From assembly GCA_904063045.1 (NCBI GenBank), contig CAJFCJ010000006.1, forward strand, positions 2,923,631 through 2,987,630: a stretch of DNA of 64,000 bases, read 5' to 3'. This DNA comes from Dimorphilus gyrociliatus (Eukaryota; Annelida; Polychaeta; Dinophilidae). Of this stretch, positions 9,652-23,021 are shown piece by piece. Made by a program: the position numbers and the translations under genes. How positions within the stretch are numbered: the first letter of the stretch is position 1; the number at the start of each line of letters is the position of its first letter. The notes below the pieces were generated by a model. It did not search any database, had not been told where the DNA came from, and was given only the letters and a program-made list of their open reading frames with translations.

Positions 9652-12303
9652 TTATTTTTCGTTCTTTTCGATTTTAATTAGTAGACTGTGCAGTACAACA
9701 GAACTTCTATTTTCTGTAAACCATTCGAGATCATAGTTTGAATACCTGAATGAATAATTAAAAATCAATTAATTCATTTAATTATAAAGGAGTAGTTTTA
9801 GTTTGCATTTACATTAAATCAATTTGCTTTTTAACACCAATTGTTTCGGGTCCAATATTATAGCAATTAGGCTTAATTAGAACTTGAAATGCTGCTTTAA
9901 CTGTACAACCGTTCCATCTTTTGAAAAATAGGAGGGTTTTTTTTAAATTGTTTCTATTGCTATTCTAATTATTTAGCTTACTGTTTTCCTGGAGAATAGT
10001 AATTTGCATAGCGAAGAGAAGGTGAGACAAATATTCTCTTTGTATTGAAACCTTCTGGTTTATTATCATTGTTGTAATGTCCAGGTAGTTCTTTTATTCT
10101 GTGACCGTCAGCAGTCATCTCTCCTGGTAAAAGTAGTTCCTCCTGGCGCAAAATTGTATAAACCCTATCAACTCTTGTTCCATGAAATGCTCTATGCCAA
10201 GTTTCAGAAGCTCTTTCCGATTTGGCTTGAGAAGGTATTTTAAGAGCAAATCTAAACCATCCAATAGGTAAGGAATGATATCTTGGTGGGATACCATGAG
10301 ATACCCCTTCGGCTTCATTCCTTATCGAATGACAAACTGGACAATAACATTTATCATATTGGTTCAAGAGATACGATTTATCTGTGTAAAGAAACGAGTA
10401 TTTCAGTGAAAATGTTAACTATATATATATATATAGTTTCTTACTGTCAATATTAATATATTCTTTTAAGAAGCGTCTACTTAAATTCTCTAAAATGCAT
10501 TCGCCTTTTATTTTTCCTATTGTAAATTTTTGTATCTTATAAAGACATATTTTTGACGTCATTGAAAGATAATTGAAATCTCTCTCGTCCAACTTCTTTA
10601 ATACATCCACTAAGCCATTAACTTTAACAATTTTTCGATATTGTTGATCTTTACCCTCATGAGTCATAACAATTAACGTAAATAATTTATTCAAGCATTG
10701 CTGTGCTAATTCGAGACAAACGTTGTCATTTGATAATTGAATTAAAGCGTCGTTTAAGATGCCAATTAAATTCCTTTTTAATAGAAAATGACAATTTTCC
10801 GCACAATCCAATATTGCTAGTAAAGTTTCCAACGCTTCTCTGGGAAAAACATACATTGTTGAAAATTTTGCATGTCCTTCTTTTATGGCTTTTATAGTCA
10901 ATTCCACTAAGATTTCTAATAGTTTTTCTACGTATTTGAAGAGAGTAGTATTTTATTAGTCATAAAGTTATGGCCAATCCCTATACAAACCTGGCACTAT
11001 CCAAGCTTGTCGATTATCGCTGTATAAAACGTTACCTAGAGTCATAACGCTAATAAGACAAACTGTCGGTGGATATGCTATCGTATCGCAATAATTCTCC
11101 AAAATTCCATGAATCCTCTTTCGTATTATTTCATCTTTTATTATTGTCACCTTTGACAAATTGTGTAAAAGGCCTATTGAATTTACTAGAATCTCGCTTT
11201 TTACCTAGAATTTTTGAATAAAGAGAGTAGTAAGAAATTATATCTATATTTTCATTATTACTTACGTCTTGCGCTATTGATAGTTTAGGCATAATTTGAA
11301 AAGTATCTATAATAGTATCTAAGCATTTTTGATTAACGAGTGCAATGGGAAAAAGAGCATTTCCCCAAGTATAATAATACATAAGTCGAGATACTGCAAT
11401 GAAGCATTGAACACCGACACTATCTCTTATTTGTGTTAGGGAGAATATTTGAAAAAGATTTAAAGCTCTGGTATCATCAAGTTTTGTCATCATTTTTAAA
11501 TATGTTTTATACATCCATAGATCATCTCTAACCATAAAATTTAGTTCCAAAAATTCTTGTATAATTTGAAGTATGACATTGACCTTATCCGAACTTTTAT
11601 GTATCATCATTGAATTTAACATACGCCATTTAACTGACATCTCTAGTAGCATTCCAATCCTTCTTTTGGAGGGATCATGAGATGAATTATGAATTTCTAC
11701 CACGGTAACTTCGCTACCAGCTGATGTAAGATTAATAACGGGATATAGTTTAATCCCCTGTTCAGCAAATATACTATTTAATTCACAATAACAAAAGCCA
11801 AATTCCTCGTCATCCGTTCTAAACGCTAATATGCCTTTATCAAGGTCTAAAATCATATAAAAATTTTCAGGCACTGCGTAGTTGGGATTTCGATCTTTGG
11901 GATAATTCTTAATTAAATTCCCATTAAAAAATGACTGATTATTAACGATATCCCAACCAAGAAGAACTTCGTTTGAATCGAAAATCTGAACAATTTGTGA
12001 ACGACAAACTGGAACTTGATCTGTAGATACACCTATTATAGCAACCTCGCCTCTTTTTTTCTTAGGCCAATTCACTTTAAAGATGTGTATGCCTTCAGTA
12101 TATCCAGATGTACTCCTAGCTATATCTGCAGTATCCGTAGATAAACATTTTTTTACTGTTAAGCCAAGATTACATATTTCCAAATTGGGAGAAGACTCGT
12201 AATTATCCCATTTAAAAGCTGTCTTTCCAGCAAAAGTTCGAATAATCTCTTTTGTAGATTGTTCAATTGTAGATTTATTATCGAAATCCGAATTGCTTTC
12301 CAT
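9652..12303 (-). CDS. Unit 4: full-length SPRY-helical-HGT (ART-like) protein
   Basis: Exons at about 12303-11266, 11208-10993, 10934-10444, 10382-9983, 9926-9812 and 9747-9652. The frame continues past the first donor (GTAAGT after codon 346), but I use the donor because every relative splices there. It starts MESNSD, without the Met-Gly of most members. SPRY (about 55-235) shows IFKVNWP, LLGWDI and MILDLDKGILAF. Helical repeats follow to about 580. The C-terminal domain has CYCPVCH, WHRAFHGT, LLPGE, FVSPSLRYA, AFQVLIKP and, at the end, NYDLEWFT. The first Glu of the usual ExEW has become Asp but the second is kept, which points to the second as the key residue. Complete H-Y-E set. Function as for unit 3. 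Confidence 0.87.
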
Positions 12304-13653
12304 AATTTGTATGAAAAATGTCGAAGAACTCTATATCTAATAATATTTATTAAACATTTCACATAAAGAGAAAAGACTATTCTCGCGTAAAAGTCTCTCC
12401 TATAAAATAAACAGTTGATAGTTTTGTCGTTACTCCACTCTTCAAAACTTCTGTTTACTCAAAAGTAAAATTCTATTTTTTTTTCATTTTTAGGCGACTG
12501 ATTCACATGAATGATTTCAGTATTGATTCTATTCTCCTAACAATTTACTAATATCATATTGGGTATTAATCATATTTTTTTTTTCTTAAATATCTATCAA
12601 TATTCGAATTATGAAGAATTTTAATATTGTATGAAGTGGAATTATGCTCAACGCCCTTTCTTTTCTCTTTTGAACAATACCCCCTATTTCAAATACGCTA
12701 TTCTGTCCATTGAAGTATAAAGCATATAATATAGAAATAAACTTGTTATATCTTTATAGTTGAACAAACCTACTCTAATTACCACTAACTATCAAATAAT
12801 TATACAAGTATAGTAGATATTTTCTTATATCAGCTTTTATTACGTAAGAGAAGGAAATAAGAAATGAGAGAACAAGTTAGTACGGTTTTAATGCTGCTGG
12901 CTTCTATGAAAAATGAATAGGATCATAAAATTTGTTGGCTAATATATTTTATACTTTTACTGAAAATATAATAATTTATAAAGTAAGAAGACTTTTATTG
13001 GTCTTTTTAGGTCTTTCGCTGACCTAGATAAATAGTTCTACGCGTAGTTAAAAATGCCTTTTCATCAAAAATATGCGATCTAAGCCTATACAATAAAAAA
13101 TCATTTAATCTAGAATGGCAGTATTCAGTCTTGAATATCCCAGTTATAGGCTATCAATAATCTCTGAAAAAATGAGAGAGGGAAAAACAAGTGCCAATCA
13201 ACTATGAGCTAAATGTATTTATTGTTTATTTACTTTGATATTTATCTCTAAATACTCTAAATAGTATCAAAACAAAAACGTAAATATTATTAATTAATTT
13301 GAAAAAGCTACCATTCACAATTCCTTTTAAAAAATAGATTCATTTGTTTATTTATCTACTAAGTCCAATATAACTATAAGTATAATTCTATTAATTACAA
13401 ATTACATGGTTCTTTGAACCTGAATAATAACGCCTGGCATACTGATAGTTAGCTTTTATCCCTATTGGTCTTATTTTATATATATATATATAGGCTAAAT
13501 ACTGCAAAATGATTTATCTTAAATAGTAAAAGCATTGTAGTTGATATCGATATTGAATAAAAGAAAAAAAAACATCAACAACAACAAACGTTATGCGCAG
13601 TTTAAATATTTTGGAAATAAAAGAAATCTTTAAAAGGGGACAAAGTTCAATAT

Positions 13654-13685
<32 letters not shown>

Positions 13686-14223
13686 CAGAGAGAGAGAGAG
13701 AAAGAGAGAGAGAAAATTTTATGCCTGAACGAATATTCTAAAAGAGAAAATAGCCCCTCCCTTTTTTTCTGTCCATCACCCTTGATTAAATTACCAACTC
13801 TTATTTTTTAAATAAAAAGTCCTCTAGTCCTCCAGTTAATCTAAATATCATAAATCCGATATGAGATACATATATAGGATATATAGAGTTAATTTTAAAG
13901 ATGATATCTTCAACAGAGACTACTCAAGATGGCTCTTTTTTTTCACACTTAGTAAAAAAAATGAAAAAAAAGAATAACCTTGAAAAAAACAAGGTCTTGT
14001 ATTCTTCTCTTTCTTATTCTGCTTCTAAAGAGCAAAAATCATAATAAACTAGCAATAATAGATTGTATACAGTACACCCATATTTTTTTATTATTAAGTT
14101 ATCTATAATTTTTCTTCTAGAATATTTATTTTATAAAGAATACGAAAAGAATGGAAAATAAATATGATAACATATATAATTTTTAAATTAAAGACTCTAT
14201 TGTTAGATAGGGGGGGGAAAAAA
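12304..14223. other. Long intergenic stretch, no gene seen
   Basis: About 1.9 kb of AT-rich sequence between unit 4 and the MSP-domain gene. No SPRY, helical or HGT remnant was recognised on either strand. It holds a TA/GA microsatellite (listed separately) and homopolymer runs. Confidence 0.6.
13659..13713. repeat. Compound TA/GA microsatellite
   Basis: A TA run at about 13659-13683 is followed by a GA run at about 13687-13713. The open frame read across it encodes low-complexity peptide and is not a gene. Confidence 0.9.
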
Positions 14224-14848
14224 ATGGAAAAATCGAATTTTTTTGATTATTTATCAATTGATTCGAGAGTTATTACATTTGAAGAAGATAAATACGGAAA
14301 TTATAAATCGAATATAACATTAAAAAATAACTTGAAGAGTAATAGAGTTAGATTTTTATTAAAGACGAATAAATCAAAAATATTTAATATTAAACCTACA
14401 AATACAAATATATTGGATTGCGATGAAAACATTAATCTAAAAATATCTTGTAAAACTGCTAGTATTGATGAAATAGAAAATAGTTGTTTTCAAATATTGG
14501 CAAATATCGTTAATGATGAAGGCCCTGATAAAGATAGTAATCAAGTAGTAGAAGCAAGATTACCTTGTAGATTACAAAGTCGTGAGCTTATCCTCCCTGA
14601 AAAGGGAAAGCAAAATGTGGAAAAAATGTAAAGTAGTCCTTTAAATTTCTAGATCGATATCTATTTATTCTATTATCTATAGGTTAATTAATATAACAAT
14701 ACTTATGGTTGGTTTTCTAATCGGTATTATTTTTGCCACATTCTTTTTGAGGTCATATTATCAAAGATTGGATAAAACTGGTGGAATAACGGATTCTTTA
14801 ACAAATTCTCTTTATTGGATGTTTTTTACAAATGATAAATACGATTAG
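14224..14848 (+). CDS. MSP-domain tail-anchored membrane protein (VAP-like)
   Basis: Two exons, 14224-14627 and 14683-14848, join in phase to 189 residues. I chose the ATG at 14224 rather than the upstream one at 14164, because the region between is separated by a G/A homopolymer and adds no domain. Residues ~10-120 match the immunoglobulin-like MSP fold: an N-terminal FEEDKYGNYKSNITLKNN strand, a KTNKSKIFNIKPTNTNI block and a FQILANI strand. This is the pattern of VAP/MOSPD proteins, which bind FFAT motifs at ER contact sites. The second exon encodes a C-terminal hydrophobic segment (TILMVGFLIGIIFATFF) and ~35 polar residues. In VAPs the anchor is at the extreme end; the extra lumenal tail is unusual. 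The lipid-contact role is inferred from family only. Confidence 0.65.
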
Positions 14849-14981
14849 AAATTGTTGGAAAAGCATTAAAGAACACAAAATGTCCAATTAGCATATTTTC
14901 GGTTTTTAATATAGAAATATTTATATAAAAACTTTTTTTTTTAAAAAAAAAAATATGAAATAAAACATAGCTTAATAAATT

Positions 14982-16306
14982 TTAAGTAAATATATCTTGT
15001 TCGATAGTTGAGTGTCTTTCCCCCTGAAGGCTATATATTGTTAAGCTTCCTTGAAATATTGACAATAGTAATAGAGTAATTCCAATAATTAATAGTCGGG
15101 AAAAAAATTTGCCTGTCATTTCAAGAATTGTTATAGAAATTTCTCTTTCCAAAAAGAAGAAACATCCCTGTAGAGAGAAAAAGAAAAAAAAGAAGAGTGT
15201 TTATCATTTTTACCTAAAAATTTGTTTATTTAAGTATAAAATACTGTTTGATAAATAGCTGTATTCGAAAATGGAGAGGTTACAGAAGAATTTGAATGTT
15301 TCGATGGTTTCTGGCTAAAGCAACTTTGATTTTTAGGTTTTGTTGCGTAAATACTACACGATTCTGGTATTTTTCCATTCCAATCTTGATAAGTATTAAT
15401 TCCACAACAGTTGCACTGAAAAATTAAAGGAGGTAATAGAAAATTTAAATTAATAGAATAAAATATTACATCAATCTGCAAAGCATCCCAAAATCCTCTA
15501 TCGTAATGATTTTCATTTGCATTATTCTGAACGCGTTTTAATGAATTTATCATAACTCTTTCAGCAGATTTCCTTATCTATTTATTAATTAAAAGAATAA
15601 CTATAAAACTTAGAAAAAATGATATTTTTACCTCTCTAAACAAGTGTTCTGTATAACTATTAGCGCATCTCATTCTCGAGTAGCCACAGAAGATACAGAA
15701 GACAGATCCAAATAGAATAACAATTGGCTATAAATGTATACAGATAAGAAAAATAGAAAAAACTAGTTAAAATATTATATAATCATTTTACCCAAAAATT
15801 AGTTTTTCTCTTATTTAAAGCAATGCAAAATATACAAAATCCGCAAGAAATAACAATTGAACTCGATAGAATTATTATAATTTCGTTTGTATTTATTTTT
15901 GAGAAACTTTCATCTTGAACCAAATTCAACCAACAAAATTGTTTTCCAACTTGAAATTTGTTTATTCTAGTTTATAATATTGTTTATATTGTTTGTTGAT
16001 TTTATATTTTATTTTTTTCAACTTTTTATGAACTTACCTGCAATTTTTTTGAGATGAAGGATCTATCGTTTGAGTAAATACTCCTATTATTATTAAAATA
16101 CTCCCTCCGCACATCATTATTAAGATGCTAGATAAAATGAATAATCCAAATCTTACTTTTAACCAATTTATTTGGAGCGAATGTAATGAAATTAAACTTG
16201 AAAATATATTTGAATTTGCTGAAATTGTCCTCTGTAATAAAGAATCGTTATTATTTAATACTCTTTCACAACAGCAACTCATGCTGGCAGTTTCTTCTTC
16301 TTCCAT
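14982..16306 (-). CDS. Tetraspanin family protein
   Basis: Six exons (16306-16038, 15966-15792, 15727-15632, 15577-15470, 15415-15245, 15167-14982) join in frame to 334 residues. There are four hydrophobic segments: one in exon 1 (GLFILSSILIMMCGG), one in exon 2 (EIIIILSSSIVISCGFCIF), one in exon 3 (IVILFGSVFCIFCGY) and a last one in exon 6 (LLIIGITLLLLSIF). Between the third and fourth lies the large extracellular loop with the tetraspanin signature: CCG after about 35 residues, IPESC, and a final GC just before the last segment. Tetraspanins organise membrane microdomains with integrins and other partners. Cytosolic Cys near the membrane (CCC in exon 1) could be palmitoylated. No ortholog assigned. 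Confidence 0.8.
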
Positions 16307-16850
16307 TTTCTCCTGATTTTATTTTTATTGGGTGTAAACAAAATTCTTTCGCAAGGGTCAAGGACGAATAATATATTATCGCTCTCTATACTGCAATTTA
16401 TCATTAATATCTAAACAATTTAACGAATAACAGCTGTTCACATTGAAAATTTATTGCGAATATTTAAAGGACGAATTTTCTATTGCAATTTAAAGTTAAT
16501 TTATCCTTTCACAAATTAGTAAAACAGTCTCTTCATTCAATAAAGTAGTGAAACACCATTTAATCAAAAGTAAGAGTCTATTGTATACTTTATATATTTA
16601 AGTATAATAATAAATTATTCAAGTAATATTTAAGAATAAATGAAATGAAGAGATAGATTATAAATATTCCTTAATAAATATTGTTCTAAGAGATCATTGA
16701 AATTCCATATTTTACAATAAATATTCATTCAATAACTGTATTGACAACCGATTGTTTAAATGGAAAGGAACTTATGATAAAAATATTAGAAATAAATAAA
16801 CCAGTCATTTATAAATTACGTAATTACATGCCTCTTTTCATAATTTCTGC
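16307..16850. other. Intergenic between the tetraspanin and unit 5
   Basis: AT-rich. It includes the promoter of the tetraspanin and the 3' UTR of unit 5. No further gene seen. Confidence 0.55.
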
Positions 16851-19570
16851 TTATTGAACTTTCACCAGGAAACCATATAAGAAGATTGCGCCACAATGAT
16901 AAGTCATCCACTCTAGCTCGTCATTAGGTAACCTTAATAATATTAAAAAATAAAAAAGCAGTATTTTTTTTAATATGACAATAAAATATTTTCTAGAAAC
17001 TACCTTGGATCGATAGCCGTAGTACCTAGATTCATAGTCTCTGGTCCTACGGTGTAAACATCAGGCTTTACTAGAACTTGGAAAGCTGTCTTAAATGTCT
17101 TATCTTTAAAGCTAAATAATGACAATATATCTTTTATTTATCTTGATATTTGTATTTTACTAATGGATTTACCTGACTTGGTCGCAATAAAGTTCCGAAT
17201 AAAATATCGAGGGGCTCAGAAACGTTTGATTTACATTAAATCCTTCTGGCTTATTATCCTCTGTAAAATGCCATTCTGGTGGTCTAATTTTTTTACCATC
17301 TAGGGTAGTATCACCAGGCTTTAAAAAATTACCATGCTGCAGAATGGGAACAATATTATTATAAGATGTTCCATGATACGCAATTTGCCATTTTTTTAAA
17401 GCATCAATTGACTTGTCTGCATGTCTTGAGGGAAGTTTCAAACCAAATTTAAACCAACCAATAGGAACAGGATACATCCTACTAGGTTCACCTTGCGACT
17501 TATAGTCACTTCCTCCCCGAGCTAAATGACAATTTCGGCAATGGCATCGATTAAATCTCGAATCAATGTAGGTTTTAACTAAATAAAGAAAATGACTCTC
17601 TGTTAACTATTCTATTAATTAATTATTTACGTTCATTCACCGTCAATCTTTAAATAATCTCTTACAAAGCTAGTAACAATTTTCTCTATTTCGCATTTCT
17701 TCTTCTTTGCGGCTCCATTGGTAATTTCATGTATTCTTGCTTCACAAATTTTTGCAACATTTACGATCGATGGTTGATACTTAGACGAAAACTTCTTCAA
17801 AAATTCTTGTAATTCGCGATTTCTAATGTTGGAGTATACTTCATCAGTTAATAAACTCTTGTTATCCTTTGAAACACTAATCACGGTTTGTAAACATCTA
17901 CTTAAACAATGCAAAGCCAACTCTATGTGATGAGCATGTTCCTGCACTTTATCTACTTTTTGAAATATCTTTAATAGGCTTTCTATAAGACATCCTTTAA
18001 GCAACGTTAAAGAATTATTGTCACTTGTTAACGTTCCGGACAATAGGCTGAAAGCTACTCTAGGATAAATTATAATAAAACATTGATCGGTGTCATCTAC
18101 TGCTGACTCTTTGTCGTATTTTGAAAGTTTGCATCCTACATATTTTGATGAATCCACAACTAGTTTAACAACTAAGCGAAGTGCTGAATCTGTGTTGTTA
18201 TTAATAAACTCTCTGCATTGATTCTGTTGCAAGAAGAAGAAAATTTACCTTTCAAATCAAATGTAGCCTTTTCTTTTTCACTTAAAATATTCATCAGGCA
18301 AATTAAATTCAATAATAAACAAGAATCTTTATCCTCTTTTTTATAAATCTCCATTAAAGATGATTTAAGATCTTCTCTATTCATGACATCTTGAATAGCA
18401 GATACTGAAGATATATTCATTATTAAACCAAAGACTTTCCAACGACAGGAACGTAAATCCGTCTATAAAAGTGTAAAGTTATTTAATTAGTTTATTAACT
18501 TTTCTCAAAAAATTGGCTTTGCTTACAAATTGATTTACACGAAGAATGTTGTCCAGAATTCCTACGATAATATCTAGACAACCTCGGTTAACGATGGTTT
18601 TCGAAAACTTCCGACTTTTTGATGTAAATCTCAAGAGAAATGATAAAATACTACTAAGTGGATTAGAAAGATTAGTTCTTTTACTCCTATATTGCAAGTA
18701 TTTCAAGTAGTTAATTAAGGATTCTGTCTCGTCGTAATCAATGATAAGATGTGTATACATTGAAGTAGTTAGAGTATCTGCAACTCTTGGAATGTTTGAA
18801 AACAACTTTAACTTTTCATTAATATAGTTTGTGGAAGAGAGAGATCTCACTTTCATTTTCTCCGCTAGCTCTTTCCATAGTGATGAATAGGTAGAAATAT
18901 CACCGATGTCGTCATTCGGTGAATTGTTACTATAAATCAGGGCCATGCTTACTTCACTGCCTTTTGATGAAATATTAACGGTTGGATAGAGGGGAACATT
19001 TCGAAAAATCCTTTCAAGACAAGTACAACACGAGCCATATTCAACAGAATCCGACCTAAAGCTTAAACACCCCGAGCGCATATCTAAAATCATATAAAAA
19101 AAGTCTGGAGCCTCAAAATCATCCGATATATCAGCAGGATAAGGCATTTTCCGGCCAGAGCCCCAAACGGCATTGTTTTTATTTAAGTCCCAACCAAATG
19201 AATTATTGTTTGATCCACAGAGCTGTTGTTGTTCTTCTCGATCAAGTTGGGCATCTTTAGTCGAAAAGCCAACTATACAAATTTTTCCCCTCTTTTTTAC
19301 TGGACTGTTTACTTCAAAAATATGGATACCTGACGTAAAACCTTGGTTGCCTTTTGCTAAATTAGACTTATCCGAGTAATTTTCTTTATATATTGTCAAA
19401 TTATTATTTTTCAGTAATAAATCATTGGAACTTTCAGATGCATTCCATTTAAATCGTGTTCTTTTCTTGACAAATTCTAAAAAGTTCTTTGTAGCCTCTT
19501 CTCCCTCATCAATCGATATCTTTGCAGGTTGAGCTATTGCCATTTGTAAATGATTTTCGTTCTTTAACAC
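16851..19570 (-). CDS. Unit 5: full-length SPRY-helical-HGT (ART-like) protein
   Basis: Exons at about 19570-18527, 18462-18249, 18211-17636, 17579-17174, 17112-17005 and 16934-16851. The N-terminus (MLKNEN) lacks Met-Gly. SPRY at about 55-230 has IFEVNSP, SFGWDL and MILDMRSGCLSF. The first helical exon ends at a GTAAGC donor after ILRVNQF. The C-terminal domain has CHCRNCH, PIGWFKFGL, AYHGT, KPGDT, FLSPSIFYS, AFQVLVKP and, in the short last exon, NDELEWMT with LYGFLVKV. The tryptophan two residues before the HGT block in relatives (WHRAYHGT) is kept but the His-Arg pair is Gln-Ile. All three presumed active-site residues are present. The protein is about 770 residues. Confidence 0.85.
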
Positions 19571-21073
19571 ACCTTATTTCAATACAAAAAGTATTCAATA
19601 TATCTAATGAACTTGTAAAGAATACGATCAGTAAATGACAAAATGATCAAATTGAAAAAATTACAAATAAGCAAAGGTGAAGTGGCTACTTTCGATATCA
19701 AAAGTAATCAGTGAATAAGTAACCAGTCTAATAGTGTAAGGTAAATATCGAATGACCTATTTAAAAGTACTTGATACGAAAAAAAAATGATGACCAAAGT
19801 AGAAAAAAATCTCTAAGTCATCTACATTTATTGCGTGATATATTTACATTTTCATTTCTCTTCTCTTCCCTCCAGTATACTTAGCTTAATTAGTCATATT
19901 TTATATAACCTACTTATGGTTATAATATACAGTATACAGATGACTTACATTTTAATTTCTATAAGAGTTAAAAGATCTTAATCTACTTAAAATTATCACG
20001 TAAAAATTCTATTTATTATTTTGCATTGAATTAGATTTTCTAGTAAAGAATTTGCGAGAAAAAAAACACCTTTTAACTCTAAAAAGACCTTTTAATTCGT
20101 TATTCTGAAATACTACAAATATGTATAACATTTTCTACGAAATTTATAATTACTTTCCTCTCTCTTTGATGATTAAAAGAAATAGAAAAAAAATAATAAA
20201 AAAAAGTGCTAAAATAAAATACTTTGACCTAAATGTAACAGAAATTTTTTGTACTTCTTTCGTTAGACGACACTATTAAGGAGGAGTTTTTACAAATAGA
20301 ATGTTTAATTATTTACTTAGAAGTGAAAACATTCTTTTTTAAAACAATAATAATAATAACAAAATATTTCAATCCTTTTTTTGTTTACGTTGTTTGCTTT
20401 AAAGAGACAAAAAATGCATCTTTATTTGTTAAACAGCGTTAGTGTAAAATATTTTTTATTAGTTTTTTTGTTTTTTTAAAAAAACAAAAAGATTCTTTTT
20501 TTCGAATGACTAAACAACTATGAAAAAACATTCTCGGTTTATTTTCATAAAATGCTTTGTAAACAAAAAATTATCATTTGTATATATATATTAGTATATA
20601 TATAGAAAATATATATAGAAAATGTGATGAAAGATGAAAGGGGTGAGAATATCAGCCTTGGTGTTTTATTCATTATTTTTAATGTCTAAAAGGTTAATAT
20701 CTTATATTTAATCTGCACTCTTAACTAAATCATACTATTTTTTATTTTTATTCGAGGATGAATTTAAAGAAAAAAAGACGTTATTTTAATTAAGGTACAG
20801 CGATCTTTCTAAATATAACGCTATTATATCTTTATTAAGTACAATGACTTTAGCGAATCCTTTATATCACAAAGAATGGCAGAAATAGAACATTGAAATT
20901 TTTTTTTACTTAAATTTATTAATTAATTCGATCTCTGCACTTCTACTATGCATGCAAAAAACACACTTTTTTTCTTTTTGACATTGTAATTTGACCTCGA
21001 GGATTTTCACTCGTAGGGTATAAATTATAGACCATCATAAGCATATTACTCATTTGAATCAGAAGTTTGAAAG
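19571..21073. other. Intergenic between divergent units 5 and 6
   Basis: About 1.5 kb, very AT-rich with many homopolymers. I looked here for the missing SPRY exons of unit 6 on the + strand and saw none. This is the point where the cluster flips orientation. Confidence 0.55.
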
Positions 21074-22298
21074 ATGCAACATACGGCTATATACGAGGAT
21101 ATTTCTTTCACTCTACAGGAAATTCTTGTATCTTTGGATACACTTGTTGACTGTCCAAAGAATGGTAGTTGGATGATTAAGAATGGGCTTGTTGAAGTAT
21201 TAATTGGTATTTTAAGAACGCTGTCAACTAGCGAAACAATTTTCCATTTAACAATGGTCATCTTAAATAAACTGCTACATCAGGATCAAAATAAAGACGA
21301 TGACCAGTATTTTCTCGAAATCGATTCCGAAAAGTTATTAGATACTTTGGAGATACTTAAGGAAAAAGAAAATCTCTCTTTTTTAACTTCCGCCGAAATT
21401 TGCTTAAATAAGATACTTTTGTTAAGAAATGAAAATATCTTTTTGGATTGTCTCCTTGAAGAGAGATGTTATAGATTTTTAAGAGAAGTTTTACATATTG
21501 ATGGTAACTTTTCATTTATTTCTTTTTTTTTATTGTATGTCATTGTCACATGATTTTGTTTTTTTTTTATAGAAGATGCTTACCTGGATCCTAGATACAA
21601 TAAATGCTATTGTACTCGTTGCCATGCACAAAGACAATTAGACGATTACGATGAAAGGGGTAATCCTCCTAGAACTTATGCCGTACCTACTGGATGGTAT
21701 AGATTTGCTTTAAAAACTCCACCCTTTGCTGCAGGTGAATGTGCTTTTGATAACTGGCATAGAGCATATCACGGTACAAGACCAGAGTACATTCCAGAAA
21801 TATTACGTCACGGCTGCCTCTTGATGCCTGGAGATATAACGTCCAGAGGTGATGTGCTGAAAGAAATTGAAGAAAACCGACACGACGAAAATCAACCCGA
21901 AAACTTTAATTCAAAACAAATCTTTGTATCTCCTACAATTAAATACTCGGATTTCTACGCTAACGGAACAAAGTAAAATCATTAAGTTTAATTAATATTA
22001 ATTTATTCACATATTATAATTTACGCAACGAATATTCAACAGATGGAATAATTTTACTGTAAAAGTTGCTTTTCAAGTTCTTATCAAGCCAAACTCTTAC
22101 AGAACGGGCAGAGAAACTATCGGTCTAGAAGATCAAATTGATCCAAAGTAATTACTTGATAAATATTCTAATTAATTAGTTAATTAATTAATTACATAAA
22201 TTATGATATTTTGTAGATTTTCAAATAATGAAGTTGAATGGTTTACAAATCGTCGGGCATCTATTATTTTATATGGACTTTTAATTAAAATGGATTAA
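21074..22298 (+). CDS. Unit 6: helical-HGT (ART-like) protein lacking SPRY
   Basis: Four exons at about 21074-21504, 21573-21975, 22043-22148 and 22217-22298, giving about 340 residues. The start at 21074 follows an in-frame stop a few codons upstream, and the first exon matches the second helical exon of relatives from its middle, so the SPRY domain and the first helical exon are missing. The C-terminal domain is complete: CYCTRCH, PTGWYRFAL, WHRAYHGT, LMPGD, FVSPTIKYS, AFQVLIKP and NNEVEWFT with LYGLLIKM, so H, Y and E are all there. The protein could be a SPRY-free effector or the intact tail of a truncated duplicate. It is on the + strand, divergent from unit 5 and in tandem with unit 7. 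Confidence 0.75.
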
Positions 22299-23021
22299 AC
22301 TTCCTCTACTTAAAAAACATTACCTTGGCTATAAAGCAAATATAGAATACAAATTTTCCATTTCTTTCCTTCTTATCCCAACTATAAATAGAATAGAAGA
22401 AGATAATTTATGAAACAAAAAATACCGTGTGGGTGGAAACATAATAGTTTTGATTGTGTGATGAAATTGAAACAATAATGCTTGTTTTTTCTTCTTTTTC
22501 TTTTTTACTGGTTTAATACTGTCTATATAGATTTTATAATGTTCTATATATAGTTTAATTGAATAACTTATATACTCTTTATATGATTACACTTGTAAAA
22601 TATACTGTAAATGTATATATATATACATATACAGCATATATATATATATTTCTATTTATACTAAAATCATTGTTAGTTATGTTTTATATTTAAATAAAAT
22701 TGTAAAATATGAAAATGAAAGTAGATTAAAGAGTGAATTTGATTTATTGCTTATTGTTCTTTACGAGGATAATCATTGGTTAAATATTTTCAAATTAGGA
22801 GGCCTATAAGACTATTTTTGTAGGGAATAGCAGTTAAAAATATATTGTATTTCAACCTTTAATATAAAATTAGACTTAGGAAAGCCAAAAATTTATAATG
22901 ACGTAGAAAGTCTCCAGAAAAACACAATGTACGTCACAATTTGATGCAAAATTAAATCGCCTTTTGTGGCTGAATCATAGATTATAGATTTTAAAGAATA
23001 ATAATAAAAAAAGACCATAAT
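22299..23021. other. Intergenic between units 6 and 7
   Basis: AT-rich with a TA-rich simple repeat near 22612-22650. It should contain the promoter of unit 7. No gene seen. Confidence 0.5.

Noticed and set aside
22612-22650. Promoter TATA cluster
   Set aside because: A TA-rich simple repeat with no supporting context.
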